The notes: generated by a model from the letters alone, not told the origin. A stretch of DNA of 64,000 bases from Coccinella septempunctata (GCF_907165205.1 NC_058189.1:20582001-20646000), one strand, 5' to 3'; shown: positions 19,999-30,542, counted from the stretch's first letter. A program made the numbers and translations.

Positions 19999-20628
19999 GG
20001 CCGTTCCACTAGAAGATCACGATCGCCCGCTTCGAATCGATGGCGTCATCGTTTTCGATCATGACGACCCATCTCTGCCCGTTGGTCGAAGTGGTCGTTT
20101 GTGAACACGTGGCGCTAAATTTAAAATGGATGAATTATCGTCGATTTCGTGACGTCGATTTCATTTGATCTTTGTACGAAGATTCCTTGAAATAAAGTTA
20201 TTATTTATTTATTCTATTTATTTTATCATCAAATTCCGCTACAACTTGTAAATTTTGTAAAATATCGGAGTCCATCTTCAACACTACCAAAGATCTTTGA
20301 ACACTATTGCTTTCCCACGAACAAGAACACAAGATTTGTAAATAAATTCTGATTCCCACTGTACCAATGTTGTGAAAGCTAAACCGCTTAAATCAAAGAA
20401 GAACTTGGCGAGAGTTTGGTTCTTCATCTTTCTCAAGAGAATCAAATTATACAAAACTGATTTCTGCATTCATTTCGCTATTTGAATTTTCAAAAACGAG
20501 TTCACCGTCGCTCACGTACCGTTCCACTAGCCTATACGCTTTTGAAGCCGGGCACTAGTGGAACGGTAATTCGGGCGGTCGTGGTCGTGATCGTTGTGAA
20601 CGGCGTGAGCGCCTAGTGGAACGCACCC
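19999..20628. repeat. cluster of GTTCCACTAG inverted motifs
   Basis: GTTCCACTAG occurs at 20003 and 20521, and its reverse complement at 20556 and 20613. The inner pair forms a hairpin (arms ACCGTTCCACTAG, 20518-20530 and 20555-20567). The outer pair could be terminal repeats of a 0.6-kb element ending CGCACCC at 20628, with CACGATCG-type subrepeats just inside both ends. No transposase is recognised. Confidence 0.45.
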
Positions 20629-20755
20629 AAAATACAGTTTCGTGGACAAGTCAAATGGATGTGATCTCACTTAACAGCGTAGAGATCACAAACAAACAGT
20701 CACAGGATAAAAAAGAGAAACATACATTTGACAACACTGCTGTGTTCGTCAACAA

Positions 20756-21250
20756 CTATCCATTCCAAATTTTAATTTTATTGATGAGATGGCAATATGT
20801 ATTACTTAAATTGTCTGTGTCACTTCTAAAATTAACAGAATTATCAAACTTTTTGATACAAACCATCTCAGATATCATCCTCTTTCTATAGTCTCTTTCT
20901 CTATCTAAAATGCAAACGTTCTCTAACTCAAAATCAAAATTATGGCCTGTGGCAAGATGGTGTTCTACCAAGGCAGTCTTATTGTTGGATAGGTTCCTTA
21001 TTGAACTTTTATGATTGGACAATCTAGCCTTTAGGTGTTGTTTTGTGGTGCCTATATAGCATCCATCACAATTGTTACAATTTATTTTGTATACCAAATT
21101 TGATTCTAGTGCTTTCGGGGTCTTAGACTTAAGTTTCGAAAAACAAATATTTCCCAAAGTATTCTTGGAATATGTGACAAACTTCAAATTATCCAGGTTT
21201 AAGATTGACATCAATCTGTTAGATAGACCAGGAATTAGTGGTATCTTCAC
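20756..21250 (-). pseudogene. Penelope-like GIY-YIG endonuclease, left arm
   Basis: 164 residues. VYKINCNNCDGCYIGTTKQH is the Penelope GIY-YIG core (YxI.C..C...YIG.T...L..R...H), followed by ALVEHHLATGHNFDFE and an acidic-basic end, RERDYRKRMISEMVCIKK. The endonuclease nicks the target for reverse transcription. The upstream RT domain is missing; about 50 residues before the core (PLIPGLSNRL) belong to the RT-GIY linker. It is the longer of the two arms. Confidence 0.75.
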
Positions 21251-21253
21251 ATA

Positions 21254-21592
21254 ATGAAAGTTGTCTCTAGTTTCATTAGGTTGATTTGTTTTTCGAAACT
21301 TAAGTCTAAGACCCCGAAAGCACTAGAATCAAATTTGGTATACAAAATAAATTGTAACAATTGTGATGGATGCTATATAGGCACCACAAAACAACAACTA
21401 AAGGCTAGATTGTCCAATCATAAAAGTTCAATAAGGAACCTATCCAACAATAAAACTGCCTTGGTAGAACACCATCTTGTCACAGGCCATAATTTCGATT
21501 ATGAGTTAGAGAACGTTTGCATTTTAGATAGAGAAAGAGACTATAGAGAGAGGATGATATCTGAGATGGTTTGTATCAAAAAGTTTTTATAA
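21254..21592 (+). pseudogene. Penelope-like GIY-YIG endonuclease, right arm
   Basis: A near-identical inverted copy of the left-arm domain (CNNCDGCYIGTTKQQ, HHLVTGHNFDYE). Its first dozen residues come from loop sequence. The frame breaks at 21592 near AAAAAGTTTTTATAA, while the left arm reads through as KKFDNSVNF, so this copy carries an indel. Confidence 0.75.
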
Positions 21593-22035
21593 TTCTGTTA
21601 ATTTTAGAAGTGACACAGACAATTTAAGTAATATATATTGCCCTCTCATCAATAAAATTAAAATTTGGAATGGATAGTTGTTGACGAACACAGCAGTGTT
21701 GTCAAATGTATGTTTCTCTTTTTTATCCTGTGACTGTTTGTTTGTGATCTCTTCGCTGTTAAGTGAGATCACATCCATTTGACTTGTCCACGAAACTGTA
21801 TTTTGTAACCTCTAGTTGTAGTTTATTCTGTGACTATTGTTGATAGGATTTTCTGTAGTCGTCCACATGACATATGACTTCTACACCGTTTTTTAGGTTA
21901 GAGTAGAGTCATGCCCTATCTGTTCTCGTTATACCGCTGATGTCGTTATTTTTCTTAATTTCATTATATGTTGGTAGGTTGCCTCCTCCCTTCGTACTCG
22001 ATGAAGTCTGTATGTTCATTGTTTTGTTTTTTTTT

Positions 22036-22075
22036 TAGCCTGAAGAAGAGGACAATCGTTCCTCGAAACTGTAGC
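22036..22075 (+). ncRNA. hammerhead-like motif of PLE1
   Basis: CTGAAGA, a stem of AGGA/TCCT type with loop ACAATCGT, then CGAAAC. This fits the hammerhead core CUGANGA...GAAA that Penelope-like elements carry in their terminal repeats. Activity not known. Confidence 0.55.
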
Positions 22076-22162
22076 AATTTGTAAGAATTGAATAATAAAT
22101 ATTGCCACGATACCGACTCAATTTCTGCTGATTCTTGTTTTTTGGCAACTAGAGGTATTTCA

Positions 22163-22230
22163 CTTAAAAATAATCACCCCATGACCAGTGGAAAGCCGCT
22201 CTTCCATTGATCAAGATACGGGATACGTAA
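22163..22230 (+). repeat. terminal fragment of the gypsy LTR, opposite orientation to 18410
   Basis: AATAATCACCCCATGACCAG and the following GAAAGCCGCTCTTCCA are the reverse complement of the first 70 bp of the LTR at 18410. It is cut on the left by the PLE1 end and on the right by the MITE at 22231. Confidence 0.7.
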
Positions 22231-22701
22231 TACAAGGGTGGGCAAAATTCGTTGTCTACGTTTAATTTTTTTCTCGTGTAACATTAATGTGAATAGCAAC
22301 ATATGATACATTTTTGAAATCAGCAAAAAAATTGCAGCAAGATGAAAGAACTCTCAACTATAGTTTACATTTGAAAAATCAGAAATCCCTTTCGTATCTC
22401 GAAAATGACTGGATAGAAAAACTTTTTAATATCATATTTGAATTCCTCATAAAAAAGTGCCTGTAGAATGTAACAACGGATTTCGAATACGAGTTCAAAT
22501 AAGCGAGTTATTCAGCTTCATTGAAAATGACAATTTCTCAATATTCGTTCATAACTCAAAATCTATGACCGTTAGGCTGGGTCTGTTTTCAGATTTGGAA
22601 TAGTAAGGAAAAAAGAGCTCGAGAATGTGACATCCTTTTTCTTCTAGTTGCTATAGTTCTCGAGATCCCTTCAGTAGACAACGAATTTTGCCCACCCTGT
22701 A
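22231..22701. mobile_element. mariner-type MITE
   Basis: The ends TACAAGGGTGGGCAAAATTC and its inverted counterpart ending GCCCACCCTGTA share about 24 bp, next to a TA on the right side. No coding frame is seen. It inserted beside the LTR fragment. Confidence 0.65.
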
Positions 22702-22702
22702 T

Positions 22703-23052
22703 ACTGGACACTCTTTCAGAAGAACGTCGGCAACTTTATTAGCAAATACTGGAGGTGATGTATTAGCTATCAAGCGACAGGGTGGATGGAAATCCGCTAA
22801 TATTGCGGAAAGCGATGAGCTGAGAGCCTCAACAATAAAAAGGAAGTAACGAATAAAATTTTATACAATAAGACGCAGCCAGAAGTCTCTTGCACTGCTT
22901 CAACAGTGACAGAAACATTGGTTAGAAATGAAGGATCTGGGGAGTCAGAAAATGTTAAACACATCGAGAAGAAACGGGAAAACCTGTTTCCAAATTTTGT
23001 TAGTGATGTGAATAATTGTAAAAATAGTACCACTAATATTCATTTCAATTAA
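22703..23052 (+). pseudogene. tyrosine recombinase C-terminus (Crypton-like)
   Basis: The frame opens TGHSFRRTSATLLANTGGDV, then IKRQGGWKSANIAES. HSFRRTSATLL supplies the H-x-x-R box of tyrosine recombinases; GGWKS corresponds to the second His/Trp box; the nucleophile Tyr position reads Asp (AESDE) or is lost. A one-base slip then gives a Ser/Thr/Glu-rich tail ending NNCKNSTTNIHFN, typical of Crypton-like insect proteins. The N-terminal part is missing, replaced by the MITE. Such enzymes cut and rejoin DNA through a phosphotyrosine link. Confidence 0.6.
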
Positions 23053-24499
23053 TATCACCGGGTGTTTGTCCGTATTTTTGTACTATGTTGATGAAATAAA
23101 AAATTAAATTTACTTATAATAATTTTAGATTATTATTACCCTAGGGATGTAGGTTGACTTACATCCTGTCGTTTAGTGCAACCAATACCTTGTTTTGTTG
23201 AGTAACTTTCACTCACGTTTGTCGAAGCAGTGTCAAAATTCTATACAACTTTTGTCTGGAAGAATTTCACATACTCTCAACCGTTTTCAAGCTAGATAGT
23301 TATGATGGCAAGGAACTTCGCCACACATGCGAAAGGCAAGGTTAAAGTAGAATCCTAGTTTAATGTACATTCATTGCCATATATCTCAAAAAATTGCTTC
23401 AGTCGAAAAAATATTATGCTCTACAATTTTTATAATGAATGCGAAAATGATTGAAGTTCTGGGGAGGACATAATTCGAAAAAAAAAACTTATTTTTGTGA
23501 CCATTATGGCCAATTTTCTTAGTTTCGGCTTGCTGAAACTGTCCTGAATTAGCTTCAAATATACAATCCCCATCAAAGCAAGTCTCATTTCAAACAGAAA
23601 TTAACTGGCCCAAATTCTTTCACGAGTAATTGATGGTTCAGTCATTCATACACCCTGTATATGATGGAAAATTCTAATAAGGTATAATGAACTTCTAGTG
23701 ATATCTTTTCCTTTCATTGAGAGCATTCTTTCTCTTGAATGATGACCCTAAAAAGGGGAAACCTTACTATTTGTTTCTTTGTTACGAGTCATAATTTGAA
23801 ATGACCTGTATCTCGAAAACTGGTTTGGAATATATTATTCTACAGTATTGGAAAAACCAAATTGGTCTAATTTGCTTTGGGTCAAGTTGAAAGCAACAAT
23901 GTAACGGTGGCAGGTATTATGTCCATGATGTTATGAACTGAACGAATGATAAAGTTAAAAAATAATCGGCATTTAGTGCATCTTCTGGCTATACTATTTC
24001 ATTTCAGTTCTATAAGAGTGGATCGTAAAAGTCGATCTTTTTATATTTATGGAAGCAATAACGATTTCAAGAATGAAAGAAATGAGCTGATTGGTAACTT
24101 TGTTGCTATTGATTATATTTCCGAATTTTCGCAGAGGGGCTCAGTTCACAGCTTATTTGAGAAATAGAAAAAAATATGGATTAACAATCATTCGTTGTCT
24201 CAATTTATTTCAAATAGTGAATGTTGGCGACACTCGATGAAAATAATAGGTAGGTAAATGATTTTGAAATGACTTCAAGTTACAGAACTACTTAGATAGG
24301 GTTTCTACCATCAACTGAACTCTTTCAGGTTGGTGGATGTGAATTACTCATTTGAATGTTTATAAATGTTTGTAACATAGAAATGGTTAATCGATATATT
24401 CTGATGTCACAGATTTGATTTATTTTTACAGAGTTTTGAACAGAAAGCTGACGAAATACGAAATATTGATGAAGATCGAGAAAACAATATAGAGAATTA
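23053..24499. other. no gene recognised
   Basis: AT-rich sequence. A lone mariner-type end CACCCTGTATA occurs at about 23651; its partner was not found. Short open frames have no family signature. Confidence 0.3.
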
Positions 24500-25095
24500 C
24501 TACCTACAGTAGATTTGGGTGACTTGGAACGATTTTTAAATTCAACTTGTCATATTTCAAAAACGTTACCTATTTTTATCTGAAAATGAGGTTTTAATAT
24601 GCTCAATGACCCAGACTATTTATTAAAATACATACAATGCTTCAGAATTCGGATATAAATTGAAAAAAAAAAAATACTTGTCCCAAGTAATCCACCGATT
24701 TGGGAGGCTTGGGATACAAGTTGAAATCCATTGATTTCTCAACTCTCAAATGAAATAGATGACTTGGGACGGTGTATATTTAAAAAAAAATTTAATTCGA
24801 GACTACGTATATAGTTGAAATTCGGTAAGGAAATCAAATGTTAAACCCCCTCTTCAGCCAAAGCATTGAGTATTAAACTTGAGTATTTAAACTTTAATAC
24901 TGAATGGCCAAAGTAAATACATATATTGAAACTCAAATGTAAAGCAACTAAACGAAAAATGGAACTTTCATTTCTTGGTGGTGATATCTTTGTGAAAAAA
25001 ACGCAAATAATAATTCTGCGGTATTCATGTCCATGTTTGAAATAAGTAAAATATCGCAGGAATTTTGACGGGTTGAAAAGCAATCACTTATGAAT

Positions 25096-25135
25096 TCGCC
25101 AACGTTTCGGAACTATTTTGTTCCTTTCTCAAGGC
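25096..25135 (-). ncRNA. hammerhead-like motif, left end of PLE2
   Basis: Minus strand: CTTGAGAAAGGAAC, loop AAAATA, GTTCCGAAACG. It keeps the GGAAC/GTTCC stem and GAAAC of Penelope hammerheads, but CTTGAGAAA departs from CUGANGA, so it may be inactive. Confidence 0.5.
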
Positions 25136-25273
25136 TCAAAAGAAGGCATTTATTAATCATACACAAAACACAAAACAAATTATGCCTCATCATACAACTA
25201 ATAAAACTAATATTATGAAATTGGTCATGGAAAGTCAAAAATAAATTAATAAACAGTCCGACGTGTGACAGTC

Positions 25274-25690
25274 ATTGAAATAAATAGTTATTTTTGTATC
25301 TAGTGCGCGAAATGCTACTTTGGTGATCGAAAACTGATTTTTTTTAACGAGGCGCAGCCGAGTTAAAAAAAAATAGTCGAGATCACCAAAGTATTTCGCT
25401 ATATGCTTGGCCTAATATAAAAAAGAGTACTGAAATTTCAGGATCAAGTGCTGTCACATCTACGGCAGTTGCTTGCAAATCAAAAATGGATAGTCTTATC
25501 CAACTCCCAAATCTACGATATCACGAGCTGAATCTGACATATCTGGTTTAGGAATATCTAATTATTGGTTCGTAAGTATTTCGCACACAACTTCGCGCAC
25601 GGTGTCATGGTAACGAAGGAAAATGAAAAAAAGGGTCACTTCGCATATTGTTGTCAAAGCGCGAACCTTGTCATTTTTTGACGTTTGTAG
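25274..25690. repeat. insertion in left PLE2 arm containing a palindrome
   Basis: This block is missing from the right arm. At 25306-25399 GCGAAATGCTACTTTGGTGA faces TCACCAAAGTATTTCGC, forming a hairpin with about 30-bp arms. No transposase is visible. Confidence 0.5.
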
Positions 25691-26018
25691 AACAAAACAA
25701 TGAAACCGAATCGGAATTACATACGTTGTTATCGATGACAGATATTCTCATATTCGTTCTCGGCTCATTTGATTTATTACAAATCAGCAAACATACAGTG
25801 TCAGACAAACATACAAAAGGCGACGAACACGAAACAAAGCGCGAAGACAAACAATTTTTCATTATTATCCATTGGGTATTCTTATTCTGGTTATATGTGG
25901 TCATAAAAAGCACTCAATTTGTTGGTATCCTCTCTATAATTCACTGTGTCGTTTCTTCTTATATGTATCATTTCACTTAAAAGACGTCTGAAATGATGCT
26001 GTTCGTGATATAGGATGG

Positions 26019-26297
26019 TTACATCTTCAAAATTAAACCTATGTCCCTCTCTGTGTGTGTGTGTTGTGTGAGGGCAGTTTTTTTTTCAATTTCTAAATGT
26101 CTACCATCATTTTTATGTTGCCGAATTCTGTCTTTCAAGTATTGTCTCGTTTGGCCCACGTAAACTCTGCCACAATCTTGGCAGGGAATTTTATACACCA
26201 GACTGGATGGCATAGTTGGATCTTTGAATATATCATGTAATTTGTAGGACAATCCAGGGAAGAACACGAGCATGAAATATTTCGACCTTGCAGTCAC
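26019..26297 (-). pseudogene. Penelope-like GIY-YIG fragment, left PLE2 arm
   Basis: SSLVYKIPCQDCGRVYVGQT followed by YLKDRIRQHK is the GIY-YIG core with YxIPC..C and YVGxT..L..R..H. The upstream segment (MLVFFPGLSYKL) is shortened relative to the right arm, which has an extra 35 residues before DPTMPSS, so this arm carries a deletion. After HTHTERD the frame drifts. The catalytic RT is absent from this arm. Confidence 0.7.
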
Positions 26298-26560
26298 CTC
26301 TGGCTGTGAGCTAATGTGTATGCTGTTAGTTGTATTAGCAATTGTATTGACGCTGGTATCACTATTGACAAAGCAAACCTGATTCCGCTTAAGTTGTAGT
26401 TTTTAATCACCTTTCTGATATAGTAAGGGGGGTAGTTGTTGCTCTAAAGAATATTTGTTATTTTCATAATGTTTTTCTTCTCAAACTTCTTATGACCGAG
26501 TGATAGAGATATATGCACTAAATTGGTGGCAAAATATTCATCAACTCATATAATGAACAA

Positions 26561-26968
26561 TTGGATGGAACTGCGATGGAAAACCCTGCAAGTCCTGATT
26601 TTGCTGAGTTGGTTATGTTGGTGGCATTTGAATATGTTGCCAGTGAACTGAATTTTGACATCCCCATCATGAAAATATATGTTGACGATACATTTCTACT
26701 GATACCTGATGACTACATTGAGTCAACGCTTATTCTATTCAACTCATTTCTCGAAAAAATCCAGTTAACTATAGAGACAGAAAATAATAACTGCCTGCCT
26801 TTTCACGATGTTATGTTAATAAGAGAAAACAATAAAATTATAACAGATTGGTATACAAAACCACCTAATTCTGGCAGATGTTTCAACTTACTTTCTAATC
26901 ACAGCTTCCAACAAAAGAAAAATATAGCCACCAATTTAGTTCATAGAGCTCTATCACTCAGTCATTAG
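26561..26968 (+). pseudogene. Penelope-like reverse-transcriptase fragment with YVDD
   Basis: DGTAMENPASPDFAELVM is the motif usually written DGxAMGxPLSP, with Gly replaced by Glu here. MKIYVDDTFLLIP holds the catalytic YVDD box. LPFHDVMLIRENNKIITDWY and KPPNSGRCFNLLSNHSFQQK are the Penelope RT thumb. The fragment starts after the palm A motif, so the enzyme is truncated. It leads directly into the right-arm copy after a stop at 26968. Confidence 0.75.
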
Positions 26969-27045
26969 AAGTTTGAGAAGAAAAACATTTTGAAAATAAC
27001 AAATATTCTTTTGAGCAACAACTACCCCCTTACTATGTCAGAAAC

Positions 27046-27510
27046 GTGATTAAAAACTACAAACTTAAGCGGGATCAGGTTTGCTTTGTCAATAGTGATA
27101 GCAACGTCAATACAATAGCCAATACAACTAACAGCATACACATTAGCTCACAGCCAAAGGTGACTGCAAGGTCAAAATATTTCATGCTCGTTTTCTTCCC
27201 TAGATTGTCCTACAGATTACATAATATATTCAAAGAGTTTGGCTGCACGACATCATTCTACAACATCCTTGATAAGAACAAAAAAAATTTTACCAACATA
27301 AAAGATAAAACCCCTCCAACTATGCAATCCAGTCTGGTGTATAAAATTCCCTGACAAGATTGTGGCAGACTGTACGTGGGCAAAACAAGATAGTACTTGA
27401 AAGACAGAATTCGACAACATAAAAATGATGGCAGACATTTAGAATCCGAAAAAAAAACTGCCCTCACACAACACACACATTGAGAGGGACATAGGTTTAA
27501 TTTTGAAGAT
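27046..27510 (+). pseudogene. Penelope-like linker and GIY-YIG, right PLE2 arm
   Basis: Linker (FPRLSYRLHNIFKEFGCTTS) followed by SSLVYKIP, a TGA stop at about 27352 in place of the Cys of YKIPC, then CGRLYVGKTR and a further stop, and KDRIRQHKNDGRH. The GIY-YIG core is recognisable but has at least two nonsense changes. The MITE at 27518 splits the remaining end; the coding tail resumes near 27823. Confidence 0.65.
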
Positions 27511-27517
27511 GTAACCT

Positions 27518-27819
27518 ACGAAGGCGTAGAAGGGCCACATATTATGTTAAAAACATTTTTCCTTAAATTCCGACTTTGAAGTCAGAATTTAGTTTCAAAG
27601 TCGGAATTCAATTGAATTCCGACTTTGAACTCGGAATTTAACTAAATTCCGACTTCAAACTCGGAATTTCATTTAGTTCCGATTTTCTGCAGGGTGAATG
27701 ATGACGACGTAGAACGACGAGTTCAAAGTCGGAATTTAACAGAATTCCGAGTTCAAAGTCGGAATTTAAGGAAAAATATTCTTAAAATATTATGTGGCCC
27801 TTCTACGCCTTCGTAGTAA
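27518..27819. mobile_element. MITE family Y, copy 1 (CCGACTTTGAA repeats)
   Basis: Terminal repeats CTACGAAGGCGTAGAAGGGC face each other, with homology running at least 60 bp inward. TAAC flanks both sides, and the left PLE2 arm shows the sequence without it. The interior is an array of TTCCGACTTTGAA blocks in both orientations. A diverged copy is at 46897-47115. Confidence 0.8.
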
Positions 27820-28290
27820 CCATTCTAGATCACGAACAGCATCATTTCAGACGTCTTTTAAGTGAAATGATACATATAAGAAGAAACGACACAGTGAATT
27901 ATAGAGAGAATACCAACAACTTGAGTGCTTTTTATGACCACATGATAACAAGAATAAGAATACCCAATAGATAATAATAAAAAATTGTTTGTCTGTGCGC
28001 TTTGTTTCATGTTCGTCGCCTTTTGTATGTTTGTCTCACACTGTATGTTTGCTGGTTGGGATAAATCAAATGAGCCGAGACCGAATGTGAGAATATCAGT
28101 CATCGATAACAACGTAGGTAATTCCGATTCGGTTTCATTGTTTTTAGTTCATTGACTGTCACACGTCGGACTGTTTATTAATTTATTCTCGACTTCCCAT
28201 GACCAATTTTAAAATATTAGTTTTATTATTTGTATGATGAGGTATAATTTGTTTTGTGTTTTGTTTATGATCAATAAATGACTTTTTTTA

Positions 28291-28335
28291 GCCTTGAAAA
28301 AGGAACAAAATAGTTCCGAAACGTTGGCGAATTCA
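28291..28335 (+). ncRNA. hammerhead-like motif, right end of PLE2
   Basis: CTTGAAAAAGGAAC, loop AAAATA, GTTCCGAAACGTTGGCG. It mirrors the left-end motif; the CUGANGA box is degenerate. Confidence 0.5.
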
Positions 28336-28385
28336 TAAGTGATTGTTATTCAACCTGTCCAAATTCCTGCGGTAAATAAAATAAT

Positions 28386-29421
28386 ATCCCGAGAAAAATC
28401 GACATATTTTCTGCTCCAATGCGCCGCTTTTATTTATTCGGCATTGTCCCAAGTCACCCCCTATGAAACAACAAAATAAATGAATGAGATCCCTGTTGCC
28501 GTTTGATTTGTAAGCAACCTTGTTTCATGACATATCTAATATCCCAATATCCCACGTATCCAGAAAAAAATTATACATGCAAATAATGAAACGCATGTAC
28601 AGGATAACAGAAAGTATAAAGGACATAAAAAACGAGCTTTTACTCTCCTGAATTCGTTAAATTTTCCCATCAAATCAAACGGACTGTTCTCAACAGGAAT
28701 TAATTGTTAAACAAACCGAAGAGGCGCTACACAATCTTATAAGTTTGTTCCTTCAAACATAAATGGTAAGGAACAAAGAAATCTGCAAGAGAATTGTCCC
28801 AAGTAACAGGATTGTCCCAAGTCAGACGAAACCCGAATCTACCGGTATCTACATCATCATTTTATGAGACGCTCAGGTTTATGGAAAATGAAATAGGATA
28901 TAAAAATCCTCTATTTCAGTTGATCAGGAAAACTTGAGAAAATAGCATCAATTATGTATCTTGTTATTCCTTTTCTAGCATAGGTAATCATTGTCGAATT
29001 CAGTGTGAATTATAGTCTACAGTTGAGATGATCGATTTTTTTTATAATCAGATCTAATGATTGCAGCAAACTCTGGTGTACAAATACAGCACTGAAACTT
29101 TATGAATGAAGATGATAATACCTGCGACAAAACTAACTTTTACTCTATAAAATACCATGAAGGGCTCACCTGCTTCTTGTTTCCTATTGAGAAATTGACT
29201 TCGCCTTAGACGATTATTTCCTCTACATCTGATGTATTCGCATAATTTATTTGAAATATATTTCGCTCTAATTTCATTAATATTTAACCCAAGTAGGTAT
29301 ATGACGTATTACATCAATAATTTCCTAACTGAAAAAGCTCACAAAATGAAATTACACGTCCTTGAAAAAATAATATCAGGATACTTTTGAATCCAAGATA
29401 TGACATTATGGTATTGACTTT
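28386..29421. other. no gene recognised; GTCCCAAGTCA words
   Basis: GTCCCAAGTAAC and GTCCCAAGTCA occur near 28446, 28797 and 28812, and inverse or related words (GACTTGG, TCCCAAGTAA) occur left of PLE2 at 24518, 24680 and 24765. They may be the flanks of an older element into which PLE2 went. Confidence 0.35.
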
Positions 29422-29577
29422 TATGGAGCCTCATCTGGAATGGAGGAAATCCTAAAACTACAAAAGAGAGCTTTGCGTGCCATTCACAAACTGGGGTTTC
29501 GAGAATCATGCAGAGGAAAATTGCTCAAAGCAGTCGGCTACATTCAGGAATGTCTACTATTCGTTTTTAAAAATTAA
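29422..29577 (+). pseudogene. LINE reverse-transcriptase C-terminal fragment
   Basis: EEILKLQKRALRAIHKLGFR and LLKAVGYIQECLLFVF fit the post-RT segment 'LQKRAxRxI.....R......F......LP..YI.E.LLFV' of CR1/Jockey-group LINEs. About 50 residues survive; the ends are undefined. Confidence 0.55.
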
Positions 29578-29882
29578 AAAATACTACGAACAGAAAACCA
29601 CCAGTTAATATAACACAAGAACTGCTTCTGAGGCTATAAATCCGTATTCGATGAATAATTTTTTTTGTAGATTTTTGCATGAAAATTCATAATTTTCTAG
29701 CTTCTATCAGAGACATACCAATGCTTCTTCCTTCGTTAATTGTGTAAATTCCATTGAACATACAGGGTGTTTCTATTTCAATATGTCATTGCAAAAACCT
29801 TAAAACTCATTTTTTCAAAGAATAAACCATTTTTTTATTGGTCGGCTGGTTAGAAAATATTGTATAAGTGAAATATATTCTA

Positions 29883-30198
29883 GGGTAGACCGAGGCGAAT
29901 CGGATCAACTTTATTTTGTGGATATAAAAACCATATTTGAATTCAACAGATATAATTTTTACTGAATAAATAGTAATGAGTAACTATCCAGCTCATCCAG
30001 CTGTGCAATAAGCATTTCAACATCGAAATTATCCATAAATTCTGCAAAATTCTGAGAAAAAACCAAAATAACAAAAATATCCCATACGCCCAAATTCTCG
30101 GGGCGAATAGGATCGTAATATAACACATGACTAAATATGAAGTTTCTTAAGGATGAAAGCTTTGGGATCATCAACAACATTGGAATAATGAATATCAA
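29883..30198 (-). mobile_element. possible pogo-like element end and fragment
   Basis: TAGGGTAGACCGAGGCGAAT at 29883 resembles terminal sequences of pogo-type elements, and a short minus-strand frame (YYDPIRPENLGVWDIFV) reaches 30198. Only one end is visible. Weak. Confidence 0.25.
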
Positions 30199-30406
30199 TA
30201 TTTATTAACACACTCTAAACTGTTTGGTCAGGACTTTATTTGCTGCTTCTTTCATTATTTCCTGGGACCATTCTCCCACATTTTTCTTTTCTTGGTACAT
30301 GCGAGCCATCTACTATGACATGAAACGGCATCATTTATCTCTAACATAAAATAAATCGAACAGATTTTTAGGCATACCTACACTTGCCGCCGCATCACAA
30401 AAACTA

Positions 30407-30542
30407 TATCAAATACTGTACAGTAACTGTATATCAAATGCTACACAGTTTCTGTATTTATAATTCTACATTTCAAAAAGGCTATATTTGAAATACAGTT
30501 ACTGTGCAGTATTTAATATACAGTTACTGTATAGTATTTGAT
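30407..30542. repeat. small foldback repeat
   Basis: Two inverted arms of about 53 bp around a 30-bp loop; each arm contains the unit ATACTGTACAGTAACTGTAT, itself partly palindromic, in two degenerate copies. No coding content. Confidence 0.7.

Larger units (their letters stand above)
20628..22140. mobile_element. PLE1: palindromic Penelope-like element
   Basis: Two arms of about 520 bp (20628-21148 minus, 21286-21805 plus) are near-identical inverted copies around a 137-bp loop. Both encode the GIY-YIG end of a Penelope-like element. The right arm continues into a 3' region with a hammerhead-like motif at 22036-22075 and ends near ATTCTTG at 22138. The left arm stops at the end of the GIY-YIG 3' flank. 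No reverse transcriptase remains. Confidence 0.75.
25040..28385. mobile_element. PLE2: Penelope-like palindrome with RT remnant in the centre
   Basis: Left arm 25040-26534 (minus) and right arm 26925-28385 (plus) are inverted copies carrying GIY-YIG sequence and ending with a hammerhead-like motif outermost. The loop 26535-26924 holds an RT piece with YVDD that belongs to the plus-strand copy. The left arm has an insertion at about 25274-25690; the right arm has a MITE at 27518-27819. All frames are broken. Confidence 0.75.

Noticed and set aside
19898..20104. 68-residue frame with acidic and basic repeats
   Set aside because: It runs from LTR sequence into the GTTCCACTAG repeat and matches no family I know.
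22797..23033. Minus-strand 78-residue frame
   Set aside because: It is the shadow of the tyrosine-recombinase tail, which has family motifs on the plus strand.
23640..23665. Single CACCCTGTATA word as a transposon
   Set aside because: The motif is common at mariner ends, but no partner end was found.
20628..28385. The two Penelope palindromes as pure assembly artefacts
   Set aside because: The arms differ by substitutions, indels and separate insertions (MITE in one arm, palindrome block in the other), which an assembler would not create; long reads would still be decisive.
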